Shown here: positions 1 through 8,203 of the stretch, piece by piece
How the letters are laid out: every line of letters starts with the position of its first letter
Numbering within the stretch: position 1 is the first letter of the stretch
Source of the DNA: Pseudomonas putida
GTDB taxonomy: Bacteria; Pseudomonadota; Gammaproteobacteria; Pseudomonadales; Pseudomonadaceae
DNA length: 64,000 nucleotides
Reading direction: 5' to 3'
Assembly (NCBI RefSeq): GCF_002025705.1
Contig: NZ_CP018846.1
Span: 3,277,501 to 3,341,500 of the forward strand
Program-made: the position numbers and the translations under genes
The notes under the pieces: generated by a model
What the model was told of the DNA's origin: nothing
What the model saw: only the letters and a program-made list of their open reading frames with translations
The model's database searches: none

Positions 1-8
1 GAATCTTG

Positions 9-20
9 TTTGTATACAAA
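9..20. promoter_or_regulatory. Candidate GntR-type operator palindrome
   Basis: TTTGTATACAAA is a perfect 12-bp palindrome 38 bp before the start codon of the NCS1 transporter. Palindromes of the TTGTATACAA kind are typical operators of GntR/FCD regulators that control nucleobase and hydantoin catabolism. No regulator gene is in the window to the left, so the link is inference. Confidence 0.45.
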
Positions 21-58
21 TACCAACAATAAAAGTACACAACCATCATGGAGTCCCG

Positions 59-1579
59 ATGGCGTCGATTTCCCGTTCCGATGTTGGCCAGCTTGCCGAT
101 CTCCCCGCCGAGACGGCTGACCCCAGTCAACTGCAACTGAGCCCGCGCCTGTACAGTGCCGACCTTGCTCCGACCCGCGCGGCAAACCGCACCTGGGGGC
201 GCTACAGCCTGTTTGCCCTGTGGACCAATGATGTGCACAACATCGCCAACTACTCCTTCGCCATCGGCCTGTTCGCCCTGGGCATGAGCGGTGCGCAGAT
301 CCTCGCCGCCTTCGCGCTGGGTGCACTGGTGATCTACGGCCTGATGAACCTGTCCGGCTACATGGGGCAGAAGACCGGCCTGCCCTACCCCGTCATGTGC
401 CGGATCAGCTTTGGCATCCACGGTGCCCAGATCCCGGCACTGATCCGCGCGGTGATCGCCATCGCCTGGTTCGGTATCCAGACCTACCTCGCCTCGGTAG
501 TGCTGCGCGTCCTGCTCACCGCCATCGCGCCAGACCTCAAGCCCTATGACCAGAACTCGATGCTTGGCCTGTCGACCCTGGGCTGGGTCACCTTCCTCGG
601 CATCTGGTGCGTGCAAGTGGCGATCTTCGCCTACGGCATGGAGATGGTACGCCGCTTCGAATCCCTCGCCGGGCCGATCATCCTGGTCGCCTTCACCGGC
701 CTGGCGGGCTGGATGTATTGGCGCAGTGGGCTGTCGATCGCCTGGTCCAGCGGCAACGCGCCGACCGGCCCCACGATGTGGCTGAAAGTGCTCGGTGCCG
801 CGGCGCTGTGGGTCTCGCTGTACGGCACCATGATCCTCAACTTCTGCGATTTCACCCGTAACTGCCCGGACCGTCGCACGATCAGCGTGGGCAATTTCTG
901 GGGCCTGCCGGTGAACATGCTCGGCTTCGCGCTGATCGCCGTGGTGCTCGCCGGTGCGCAGTTCAGCATCGACGGCAAGCTGGTACAGAGCCCGAGCGAA
1001 ATCGTCGCCGCCATCCCCAACACCGCAGGCCTGGTGCTGGCCTGCCTGGCCTTCCTGCTCGTCACCGTGGCGGTGAACATCATGGCCAACTTTGTAGCCC
1101 CGGCTTTCGTGCTCACCAACCTGGCACCGAAGGTGCTGAACTTCCGCCGCGCGGGCTTGCTGAGCGCCACCATCGCAGTGCTGATCCTGCCCTGGCACCT
1201 GTACAACAGCCCGTCGGTGATCGTGTATTTCCTCGGCGGCCTGGGTGCCCTGCTCGGCCCGCTGTACGGCATCATGGTCACCGATTACTACCTGGTACGC
1301 CGCAGCCGGGTAAACCTGCCGCAGCTGTACAGTGAAAGCCCCGAGGGCGCCTATCACTATCGCGGCGGGGTCAACCTGCGTGCTGTGGCGGCGTTTGTCC
1401 CGGCCTCGCTGATCGCCATCCTGCTGGCGTTGGTGCCGGCATTCGAAACGCTGTCGCAGTTCTCCTGGTTCTTTGGCGCCGGCCTGGGCGGGCTGATCCA
1501 CTACGCCCTCGCCAACCGCAGCACCCGGTACCTGGAAGTGTCTGGCGAAAGCATCGCCGTGGACAGCGCGCACCACTGA
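59..1579 (+). CDS. NCS1 family nucleobase:cation symporter
   Basis: A 506-residue inner-membrane transporter of the nucleobase:cation symporter-1 family (cytosine/purine, uracil, thiamine, allantoin or hydantoin permeases). About twelve hydrophobic segments run from residue 45 to 490. Family hallmarks are the N-terminal stretch WTNDVHNIANYSFAIGL, the segment with GLPYPVMCRISFG and the loop NFCDFTRNCP. Length is normal for the family. ATG is preceded by GGAG at 6 nt spacing, and a GntR-type palindrome lies just upstream. Substrate cannot be read from sequence; allantoin, uracil and hydantoin are the usual options in Pseudomonas. The neighbouring catabolic genes, if any, lie left of the window. 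Confidence 0.88.
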   Translation: MASISRSDVGQLADLPAETADPSQLQLSPRLYSADLAPTRAANRTWGRYSLFALWTNDVHNIANYSFAIGLFALGMSGAQILAAFALGALVIYGLMNLSGYMGQKTGLPYPVMCRISFGIHGAQIPALIRAVIAIAWFGIQTYLASVVLRVLLTAIAPDLKPYDQNSMLGLSTLGWVTFLGIWCVQVAIFAYGMEMVRRFESLAGPIILVAFTGLAGWMYWRSGLSIAWSSGNAPTGPTMWLKVLGAAALWVSLYGTMILNFCDFTRNCPDRRTISVGNFWGLPVNMLGFALIAVVLAGAQFSIDGKLVQSPSEIVAAIPNTAGLVLACLAFLLVTVAVNIMANFVAPAFVLTNLAPKVLNFRRAGLLSATIAVLILPWHLYNSPSVIVYFLGGLGALLGPLYGIMVTDYYLVRRSRVNLPQLYSESPEGAYHYRGGVNLRAVAAFVPASLIAILLALVPAFETLSQFSWFFGAGLGGLIHYALANRSTRYLEVSGESIAVDSAHH

Positions 1580-1606
1580 GTTTTGCCTGCCGTCAGATGT
1601 GCAGTA

Positions 1607-1832
1607 CCTGTGAGATCGAGCGCCGCCCGCGCGGCGCATCGCGGATAAATCCGCTCCTACACCTGTTGCAACGTGCCGAACCTGTTACGCCATGGTTGCC
1701 CGCCCTGGCGCATGACTTGAAGCTGTGCAAACCGGCTGACAACCATGGCCTCATAGGCATGGCCACGTTGCAACAGATGTAGGAGCGGATTTATCCGCGA
1801 TGCGCCGCGCGGGCGGCGCTCGATCTCACAGG
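1607..1832. repeat. REP-type inverted repeat pair (226-bp hairpin)
   Basis: Two 69-bp arms (1607-1675 and 1764-1832) are inverted copies with a single mismatch, separated by 88 bp. A second, nested inverted repeat sits inside (CCATGGTTG near 1690, CAACCATGG near 1740). The outer 54 bp of each arm, containing GAGATCGAGCGCCGCCC and ending in CCGCTCCTACA, recurs almost identically at 60001-60265. No ORF or transposase lies between the arms. It fills the gap between the NCS1 gene and the convergent HAD gene and could serve as a bidirectional 3' hairpin. Confidence 0.9.
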
Positions 1833-1870
1833 CGCTGCATCTCTCTGCTTTATCGGGCCCACTCGGACAG

Positions 1871-2494
1871 TCAGGAAGCCAGCGCTTGCGAACGCCGCGG
1901 CGTCGGTGCCTCGTACCGCTGGGGTTGCTGCCAGGCCAGCTGGGCCTGCACCTGTTCAGCGGCATCCATGACCTTCTGCGCCCAGCTGTCATCTTCCGGG
2001 TTGACCACGACCACACGGAAACCGTGGTCATAGCCCTCGATGCCGACCCCTTCGGAATCATCGACGTGCAAGTCGATGTCGAACGCCGGTGGGTACTTCG
2101 AGGGGGCATTTTCAAGCCCGTGCAGCGACAAGACGTGCTGGTGGCGATCGCTGTTGACCACGCCGTCGACGTGGATGCCGTAAAGCATCAACCAGCGGCG
2201 GATATAGGCCGGTGTGCGCCCCGAAGAGGTGTAGATCCAGATGCTGCAGCCCTGGCGGCGCAGGTCGCGGATCAGTGAACGCGTGCCGCTGCGCAGCGGT
2301 TCGCCCAGCCAGCGGTGGATGAACGTCGGCAGCTTGCTGTGTTCTTCATCGGCGTGGTGAGGCAGGCAGGCCAGTGTGTCATCGATATCGAAGGAAATGC
2401 GCATCTGCGGGCGCCTGAATTTGCGCCCGATGGCTTGCCACGCACGTCGCCCACTGGTCTTGCCTTGCTCTAGCATCGAATACCTTTCCATCAT
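1871..2494 (-). CDS. HAD-superfamily phosphatase-like protein
   Basis: A 207-residue cytoplasmic protein. The segment MRISFDIDDTLAC (from residue 31) is HAD motif I (DxDxT), with the nucleophile and general-acid aspartates present. A cap-like region follows, then YTSSGR, which fits motif II, and an acidic HVDDSEG stretch, which fits the metal-binding motif IV. The start ATGA overlaps the stop of the upstream fic-like gene by 4 nt, so translation is probably coupled and the 30 residues before motif I are probably real. Substrate unknown. It is convergent with the NCS1 gene across the REP hairpin. Assignment to the fold is firm; any specific phosphatase activity is inference. Confidence 0.75.
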   Translation of the reverse strand: MMERYSMLEQGKTSGRRAWQAIGRKFRRPQMRISFDIDDTLACLPHHADEEHSKLPTFIHRWLGEPLRSGTRSLIRDLRRQGCSIWIYTSSGRTPAYIRRWLMLYGIHVDGVVNSDRHQHVLSLHGLENAPSKYPPAFDIDLHVDDSEGVGIEGYDHGFRVVVVNPEDDSWAQKVMDAAEQVQAQLAWQQPQRYEAPTPRRSQALAS

Positions 2495-3189
2495 CGGCTC
2501 CCCTGACGGGCCGGCACGCAGGTGCCGCGCAGGAAGAACTTGTCGGGTTCAGGCGCCTTCGCTTCGAGGAAGGCTGCGTACTTTTTCTTGATCTTGGGCA
2601 ATTCGTACAAAGCCTTCACACCATGCTTGGCGGAGTTGCGAATGACCGAGGACGGGTTGAAGTAGCCCTCGGCGTTGTCCAGCGTCAACACGAACGGCGG
2701 CAACCCTGCACGCATCAGCAGGTAGCTGACGATGAGCGACCCCGTGCGGTTGTTGCCCTCGATGAACAGTTGCGGCTTGCTGAGGATGCGTACATAGACA
2801 CCGGCTGCCCGCTTCCAGATCGACTCGCTGCGGTACGAGCAGTACCAGTTGTACAGGTCCTTGATGCCGCCTTCGACGTTGTTGAAAAAGCGTGCCTCAG
2901 TGGCCTCGAGGTGTGGGGCGAACTCGCGGCGGCGTGCCGGGTCGCTGCCGCACAGCACGGTGGCGTTGATCTCCAGCATCAGGTTCAGCTGCTGCAGGTC
3001 GAACAGGTCCACACCCCGTGCGACATAGTCGTCAATCAAGGCATAGCCTTCAAGCACATTGAACAGCACCTCGTCGGTGAATGGATCACGCGGCTCGGTG
3101 AAGTGCTGGCTGAGTTCGGCAAAGCGGCCCTGCACTTCGCGCAGTGCGCGCTCTACCGCTGGCAGGTCAAGACGACATGTCGCATCCAT
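2491..3189 (-). CDS. Degenerate Fic-domain protein
   Basis: A 232-residue protein starting at an ATG with AAGAGA 7 nt upstream; a longer frame to 3312 has no ribosome site and crosses a terminator hairpin. Residues 140-150 read QLFIEGNNRTG, which matches the Fic motif HPFxxGNxRxxR except that the catalytic His is Gln140. The anion-binding GN and following Arg are kept. Canonical Fic enzymes transfer AMP or other phosphate-containing groups and need that His, so this copy is either inactive in AMPylation or does different chemistry. It is translationally coupled to the downstream HAD gene. No antitoxin-like small gene precedes it. Confidence 0.7.
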   Translation of the reverse strand: MDATCRLDLPAVERALREVQGRFAELSQHFTEPRDPFTDEVLFNVLEGYALIDDYVARGVDLFDLQQLNLMLEINATVLCGSDPARRREFAPHLEATEARFFNNVEGGIKDLYNWYCSYRSESIWKRAAGVYVRILSKPQLFIEGNNRTGSLIVSYLLMRAGLPPFVLTLDNAEGYFNPSSVIRNSAKHGVKALYELPKIKKKYAAFLEAKAPEPDKFFLRGTCVPARQGSR

Positions 3190-3221
3190 TGGTAATCTCT
3201 TGAAACAGAACAATCGTGAAA

Positions 3222-3265
3222 GCGACCCACCCCGCTCGGCCTTCCTGGCCTGCGGGGTGGGTCGC
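3222..3265 (-). terminator. Hairpin terminator after pstB
   Basis: A perfect 14-bp stem (GCGACCCACCCCGC at 3222-3235 pairing with 3252-3265) with a 16-nt loop lies between pstB and the fic-like gene. Read on the minus strand it is followed by TTTC. It probably ends the pst transcript and separates it from the fic-HAD unit. Confidence 0.7.
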
Positions 3266-3283
3266 CGGGCGGGTGCCGCTGGC

Positions 3284-4102
3284 TCAGCTGAACTTGCCGC
3301 TGATGTAGTCACTGGTCAGCTGTTCACGCGGATTCTGGAAGATCTGCGTGGTCGGGCCCATCTCTACCAGGTAACCGGTGCGGGTACCCTGGGAGATGTC
3401 GACCGAGAAGAACGCGGTGGTGTCGGCCACACGAATCGCCTGCTGCATGTTGTGGGTCACCAGGGCGATGGTGTAGTCCTTCTTCAGCTCGACCATCAGC
3501 TCTTCCACCCGGCGCGTGGCGATCGGGTCGAGTGCCGAGCACGGCTCGTCGAGCAGTAGCACTTCAGGCTCGGTGGCGATCGCGCGGGCGATGCACAGGC
3601 GCTGCTGCTGGCCGCCGGACAGCGACAGGCCGCTGACCTTGAGCTTGTCCTTGACCTCATCCCACAGCGCAGCGCCTTGCAGGGCGTGCTTGACGCGGTC
3701 GCCGATGTCGCCCTTGTAGCGGTTCAGGCGCAGGCCGAAGGCGACGTTGTCGAAGATGCTCATCGAGAACGGGTTTGGCTGCTGGAACACCATGCCGATG
3801 TAACGGCGCACCACCACCGGGTCCACGCCCTTGCCGTAGACATCCTGGCCAAGGAAGTGCACATGGCCTTCGAAGCGGAAGCCTTTGACCAGGTCGTTCA
3901 TGCGGTTGAGGCTGCGCAGCACGGTACTCTTGCCGCAGCCGGACGGGCCGATGAAACCGGTGATCTCGTTTTTCCTGATCGGTACGTGGCTGTCGCGGAC
4001 CGCCATGAAGTTGCCGTAGAAAATCTTGTCCAGCTTGCAGTCCATGACAATTGGCGCTTCGCTGACCAAGGGAGCGGCTCTTTGCGCTGTAGATACGTTC
4101 AC
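3284..4102 (-). CDS. pstB: Phosphate ABC transporter ATP-binding protein PstB
   Basis: A 272-residue ATPase of the high-affinity phosphate importer PstSCAB, which sits on the cytoplasmic face of the inner membrane. Walker [10 protein letters not shown] is at 52-60, the Q-loop at VFQQPNPF, the signature LSGGQQQRL at 161-169 and Walker B VLLLDEP at 181-187. These are close to the PstB consensus. Translation starts at GTG with GGGAG 9 nt upstream. It is the last gene of pstSCAB, 18 bp after pstA. No phoU follows, unlike many pst operons. Confidence 0.95.
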   Translation of the reverse strand: MNVSTAQRAAPLVSEAPIVMDCKLDKIFYGNFMAVRDSHVPIRKNEITGFIGPSGCGKSTVLRSLNRMNDLVKGFRFEGHVHFLGQDVYGKGVDPVVVRRYIGMVFQQPNPFSMSIFDNVAFGLRLNRYKGDIGDRVKHALQGAALWDEVKDKLKVSGLSLSGGQQQRLCIARAIATEPEVLLLDEPCSALDPIATRRVEELMVELKKDYTIALVTHNMQQAIRVADTTAFFSVDISQGTRTGYLVEMGPTTQIFQNPREQLTSDYISGKFS

Positions 4103-4120
4103 GGTCGAATGCTCCCTTTC

Positions 4121-5014
4121 TCAGTACTTGGGCTTGCCGAAAATACGGCTAAGAATGTTGACTACCAGCACGATCATCACCAACACCAGCGAGGCCGCCC
4201 AGGCGAGCTCCAGCTGGTTGTCGAACGGCATGCCGGAGAAGTTGTAGATCAGTACGGCAAGCGATGCCGTAGGGTTCATGACGGCCAGGCTGCCGTCGTG
4301 GTAGATCCAGTAGTTGCTGAACAGTGCGGTGAACAGCAGCGGTGCCGTTTCACCAGCTGCGCGGGCCACGGCCAGCATGACGCCGGTAAGGATGGCCGGC
4401 ATGCCGGTTGGCAGGACGATCTTCCAGATCACCTGGGCGCGGGTGCAACCCATGCCGTAAGCGGCGTCCTTCATGATCTTGGGCACCATCTTCATGGCTT
4501 CTTCAGCGGTCAGCACGACGATCGGCAGCATCAGTACCGCCAGCGCCACGCCACCGGCCGGGGCCGAGTAGGTACCGGTGGTCATCACCACCAGGGCGTA
4601 GGCGAATACACCGGCAAGGATCGACGGCAGGCCGGTGAGCATTTTTGCCGCGAAGCGCGAAGCGTTCGCCAGCTTGCTCTCGGGCCCGAGTTCGGCGAGG
4701 AACACCGCCGCCAGGATGCCGACCGGCACCGCGATGGCTGCGGCGATGCCGACCATGACGAAGGTACCGGCCAAGGCGTTACCAAAACCACCGCCCATCT
4801 CGAAACCGGTGGGTGGCAGCTCGGTGAACACTTCCAGGCTCAGCCGTGCACCGCCGCGGGTGATCAGCATGTACAGCACGGAAATCAGGGGCACGCTGGC
4901 CAGCAGGGCCACGCACCAGACCGTGGAGGTCAGCACCAGGCTGCGCAGGGCGCGGCCTTCGAAGCGACGCTGCAGGCTGGGCAATGCAGTAGTTGCCGCT
5001 GTGAGGTCAGTCAT
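4121..5014 (-). CDS. pstA: Phosphate ABC transporter permease PstA
   Basis: A 297-residue inner-membrane permease, one half of the PstC-PstA channel for inorganic phosphate. A hydrophobic segment near 30-50 is followed by five more in the binding-protein-dependent transport domain, with the EAA-type loop AAYGMGCTRAQVIWKIVLP that contacts PstB. The ATG overlaps the stop of pstC by one base (TAATG), so the two are translationally coupled. Length is normal for PstA. Confidence 0.95.
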   Translation of the reverse strand: MTDLTAATTALPSLQRRFEGRALRSLVLTSTVWCVALLASVPLISVLYMLITRGGARLSLEVFTELPPTGFEMGGGFGNALAGTFVMVGIAAAIAVPVGILAAVFLAELGPESKLANASRFAAKMLTGLPSILAGVFAYALVVMTTGTYSAPAGGVALAVLMLPIVVLTAEEAMKMVPKIMKDAAYGMGCTRAQVIWKIVLPTGMPAILTGVMLAVARAAGETAPLLFTALFSNYWIYHDGSLAVMNPTASLAVLIYNFSGMPFDNQLELAWAASLVLVMIVLVVNILSRIFGKPKY

Positions 5015-5979
5015 TATTTGTTACCCCGCTGGGCGTAGAGCATGATCATCGAACCGAACACGTTCACCAGCAAGGTGATGAACATCAGGACCAGGGCGGC
5101 GTACATCAGCACCTCGATCTCGTTCGGCCCGGCCTCAGGGAAGTTCAGCGCCAGCAAGGCTGCCAGCGTGTTGGCCGGGGCAAACAGGGACAGGGTGATG
5201 GTGTTGGCGTTACCGACCAGCATCGCCAGGGCCATGGTTTCGCCCAGTGCGCGGCCAAGGCCCAGCACCAGCGAGCCGAAGATGCCGGTGGCGGCCGACG
5301 GCACCATCACCTTGAGGATGGCTTCCCAATGGGTGGTGCCCATGCCATAGGCTGCCTGCTTGGTCTTCATCGGCACGCTGGTCAGCGCATCCTGGGAAAC
5401 GGCGGCAATGGTCGGCAGGATCATGATCGCCAGCACCAACGCCGCCGGCAGCAGGCCGGGGCCACTCAGGGAGGTGCCGAAGAACGGGATCCAGCCCAGC
5501 TCGCTGTTCAGCCAGGCGGTCAGCGGCCGGATGGCCGGAATCACTACATAGATGCCCCACAGGCCATAAACGACGCTGGGGATGGCGGCGAGCAGCTCGA
5601 CGATGGTGCGAAACACCGCGGCGAGCCTCGCCGGCAAGAAATCCTGGGTAAGGAAAATGGCCATGCTGACGCCGAAGAAACCTGCGATCAACAAGGCGAT
5701 CAGGGCGCTGTAAAGCGTGCCCCAGATGGCGGGCAAAATGCCGTATTTGCCCTGGTTGACGTCCCACACACTGCCGAACAGCACGTCGAAACCGTGCTTT
5801 TCCATTCCTGGAAGTGCTTTGCGTCCTACTTCATATACCAACGCGAAAACCAGCGCGAGAATCAGCACCACACCGATACGTGCAAGGGCACGGAAGGTGC
5901 GATCGACCAGGAAGTCCTTGGTGGACGGCGGCTGGCACGCGGAGTCTGGGTTATCCGGTATGGCAAAAGGTGTGTTCAT
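5014..5979 (-). CDS. pstC: Phosphate ABC transporter permease PstC
   Basis: A 321-residue inner-membrane permease that pairs with PstA. The EAA loop reads AAYGMGTTHWEAILKVMVP and a GLGRALGETMA segment follows, typical of PstC. The ATG chosen begins MNTPFAIPD and has GGAA upstream; an in-frame longer start adds 13 residues without a ribosome site. It lies 74 bp downstream of pstS, in the same direction. Confidence 0.93.
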   Translation of the reverse strand: MNTPFAIPDNPDSACQPPSTKDFLVDRTFRALARIGVVLILALVFALVYEVGRKALPGMEKHGFDVLFGSVWDVNQGKYGILPAIWGTLYSALIALLIAGFFGVSMAIFLTQDFLPARLAAVFRTIVELLAAIPSVVYGLWGIYVVIPAIRPLTAWLNSELGWIPFFGTSLSGPGLLPAALVLAIMILPTIAAVSQDALTSVPMKTKQAAYGMGTTHWEAILKVMVPSAATGIFGSLVLGLGRALGETMALAMLVGNANTITLSLFAPANTLAALLALNFPEAGPNEIEVLMYAALVLMFITLLVNVFGSMIMLYAQRGNK

Positions 5980-6053
5980 TTGGCTGATTCCGGGACTAAG
6001 GGCAAACACGCCCGGCAAGGTGGGTCACACCACGCCGGGAGCGCCTGAAGGCA

Positions 6054-7082
6054 TTACTGGATGCTTTGCGACGCTTTGCGCACTTCGTCGACAACCGACG
6101 GTGGCAGCGGGATGTAGCCCATCGAGTCGGCGATCTTCTGACCGTGGGTCAGGCCGTACTCGACCATGTCACGCATGGCCTTGGCCTTTTCCGGGCTGCC
6201 GTTGTCCTTGCGGAAGATCATCCAGGTGTAGGAAGTGATCGGGTAGGACTTGGCACCTTCCGGGTCCGGCAGGTGAGCAATCAGGTTTTCCGGCATTTTC
6301 ACCGCAGCCAGTGCTTCGGCACCGCTCTCGGCGTTCGGCACGACGTATTGGCCGGCCTTGTTTTCCAGCTCGGCGAAGTCGACCTTGGCCAGCTTGGCGA
6401 AGCCGTATTCGATGTAACCGATGGCGCCCGGGGTCTGGCGAACGGTGGCGGTCACGCCGTCGTTTTTCGGCGACTTGATGAACTTGTCGGTGGCCGGCCA
6501 GTTGACGGTGTTGCCTTCGCCCAGGTCTTTCTTGAAGTCGGCATTGATGGCCGACAGGTGCTTGGTGAAGACGGCGTTGGTACCGCTGGAGTCGGCACGC
6601 ACGACCACGGTGATCGGCAGATCAGGCAGCTTCAGGCCTGGGTTGGCCTTGGCGATCAGTGGGTCGTTCCACTTGGTGATCTTGCCCAGGAAGATGTTGG
6701 AGTACACATCGCGTGGCAGCTTCAGGCCTTTCGGGTTGCCCGGCAGGTTGTAGGCCAGGACGATTTCACCGGCGGTCATCGGCAGCAGCTGTACGCCCTC
6801 GCCGACCTTGGCAATGTCTGCTTCGCTCATGGCCGAGTCGCTGGCTGCGAAGTCGACGGTCTTGTTCAGGAAGTCCTGAACACCCGCCCCGCTCCCCTTG
6901 GACTGGTAGTCAACGGTGACGCCAGCAGTGTTCTTGCTGAAGTCCTTGAACCAGGTCAGGTAGATAGGCGCAGGGAAACTGGCGCCGGAACCGGTCAGGC
7001 GAACGTTGTCTGCGGCAAAGGCCGAAGTGGCGCTAAGCGAGACGGCAACAGCGAGTGCAGCAGACTTCATCAGGCGTATCAT
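6054..7082 (-). CDS. pstS: Phosphate-binding periplasmic protein PstS
   Basis: A 342-residue periplasmic phosphate receptor. Residues 1-23 form a Sec signal peptide ending at AFA|AD. The mature part begins VRLTGSGASFPAPIY and has the phosphate-ligand segments SKGSGAGVQ, AASDSAMS and RADSSGTNAVF, all characteristic of PstS. It is the first gene of pstSCAB. GGAG lies 11 nt before the ATG, and a Pho-box-like repeat lies 46-63 bp upstream. In P. putida a second pst operon is usual; this set, next to a PPK2 gene and without phoU, looks like an accessory copy (inference). Confidence 0.95.
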   Translation of the reverse strand: MIRLMKSAALAVAVSLSATSAFAADNVRLTGSGASFPAPIYLTWFKDFSKNTAGVTVDYQSKGSGAGVQDFLNKTVDFAASDSAMSEADIAKVGEGVQLLPMTAGEIVLAYNLPGNPKGLKLPRDVYSNIFLGKITKWNDPLIAKANPGLKLPDLPITVVVRADSSGTNAVFTKHLSAINADFKKDLGEGNTVNWPATDKFIKSPKNDGVTATVRQTPGAIGYIEYGFAKLAKVDFAELENKAGQYVVPNAESGAEALAAVKMPENLIAHLPDPEGAKSYPITSYTWMIFRKDNGSPEKAKAMRDMVEYGLTHGQKIADSMGYIPLPPSVVDEVRKASQSIQ

Positions 7083-7127
7083 GGAAAAGCGCTCCGTGTG
7101 ATGGCCGACACACTTTGCAGCAGCTGT

Positions 7128-7145
7128 GTTACAGCTTTGTGACTA
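7128..7145 (-). promoter_or_regulatory. Pho box upstream of pstS
   Basis: On the minus strand this reads TAGTCACAAAGCTGTAAC, matching 13 of 18 positions of the E. coli Pho box (two CTGTCA-type repeats 11 bp apart). It sits 46 bp before the pstS start, where PhoB would replace a -35 element. Induction of pstSCAB by phosphate starvation is the prediction. Confidence 0.6.
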
Positions 7146-7200
7146 TTGAATGGCAGTCGATGTATTACCCCCCTCTAGCACGGGGCTGACAGGCAGCGGG

Positions 7201-7218
7201 CTGTCATTTCGTGGTAAC
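7201..7218 (+). promoter_or_regulatory. Pho-box-like repeat upstream of ppk2
   Basis: CTGTCATTTCGTGGTAAC has a perfect first half-site (CTGTCAT) and a weak second one, 12 of 18 matches to the Pho box. It lies 50 bp before the polyphosphate kinase start, in the right orientation. It is weaker than the pstS site. Confidence 0.42.
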
Positions 7219-7267
7219 CAAATATGACTAAACACTTTGCCATCATCCCCCGACGCGAGTGCCCGCC

Positions 7268-8185
7268 ATGTCCCCCACCGAACACTCCTTGATCAGGCGC
7301 ATCCATCGCGAGCTGCTGGACCACAGTGATGAAGAGCTGGAACTGGAACTGGCCGAGGACGGCCATGACCTTGATGCGCTGTTTGACGAGCATAGGGAGG
7401 AAGGCAGCGAAAAGGCCGCACGACGCACCTACTTCCGCGAGCTGTTCCGCCTGCAGGGTGAGCTGGTGAAGCTACAGAGCTGGGTGGTGAAGACCGGCCA
7501 CAAGGTGGTCATCCTGTTCGAAGGCCGCGATGCGGCTGGCAAAGGCGGCGTGATCAAGCGCATCACCCAGCGCCTCAACCCCCGGGTATGCCGGGTGGCG
7601 GCACTGCCGGCACCCAATGACCGGGAACGCACGCAGTGGTACTTCCAGCGTTACGTTTCACATCTGCCCGCAGCGGGCGAGATCGTGCTGTTCGACCGCA
7701 GCTGGTACAACCGCGCAGGCGTCGAGAAGGTCATGGGCTTTTGCAACGACGACCAGTACGAAGAGTTCTTCCGCAGCGTGCCGGAGTTCGAACGCATGCT
7801 GGCCCGCTCGGGCATCCAGCTGATCAAGTACTGGTTTTCCATTTCCGACCAGGAACAGCACCTGCGCTTTCTCAGCCGCGTGCATGACCCACTCAAGCAA
7901 TGGAAACTCAGCCCCATGGACCTGGAGTCGCGTCGGCGCTGGGAGGCCTACACCAAGGCCAAGGAAGTCATGCTCGAACGCACCCACATCGCCGAAGCGC
8001 CCTGGTGGGTGGTGCAGGCCGATGACAAGAAGAAGGCCAGGCTCAACTGCATCCATCACCTGCTTGGGCAAATGCCCTATGAAGAAGTGCAGGTGCCGAC
8101 GATCGAGCTGCCGCAACGGGTCCGGAAAGAGGACTACATCCGCAACCCGACCCCGAGCGACATCATCGTGCCACAAGTGTACTGA
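7268..8185 (+). CDS. ppk2: Polyphosphate kinase 2
   Basis: A 305-residue PPK2-family enzyme that transfers phosphate between polyphosphate and nucleoside di- or monophosphates. Walker A EGRDAAGKG is at 85-93 and Walker B LFDRSWYNR at 141-149; the lid region RVHDPLKQWKLSPMD is also typical. Single-domain length fits class I/III enzymes. The ATG at 7268 is preferred; a GTG three codons upstream is possible and neither has a strong ribosome site. It is divergent from pstSCAB, with a Pho-box-like site between, which suggests coupled phosphate uptake and polyphosphate turnover. Confidence 0.93.
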   Translation: MSPTEHSLIRRIHRELLDHSDEELELELAEDGHDLDALFDEHREEGSEKAARRTYFRELFRLQGELVKLQSWVVKTGHKVVILFEGRDAAGKGGVIKRITQRLNPRVCRVAALPAPNDRERTQWYFQRYVSHLPAAGEIVLFDRSWYNRAGVEKVMGFCNDDQYEEFFRSVPEFERMLARSGIQLIKYWFSISDQEQHLRFLSRVHDPLKQWKLSPMDLESRRRWEAYTKAKEVMLERTHIAEAPWWVVQADDKKKARLNCIHHLLGQMPYEEVQVPTIELPQRVRKEDYIRNPTPSDIIVPQVY

Positions 8186-8203
8186 TACAGCGGGCTGACG
8201 GGC

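Noticed and set aside
1607..1832. The large inverted repeat as a transposon or insertion sequence
   Set aside because: No transposase or ORF between the arms, no target duplication visible, and the same arms occur at 60 kb as a stand-alone hairpin.
3677..5038. A 453-codon plus-strand frame opposite pstB and pstA
   Set aside because: It is His/Asp/Gln-rich mirror sequence of two certain genes.
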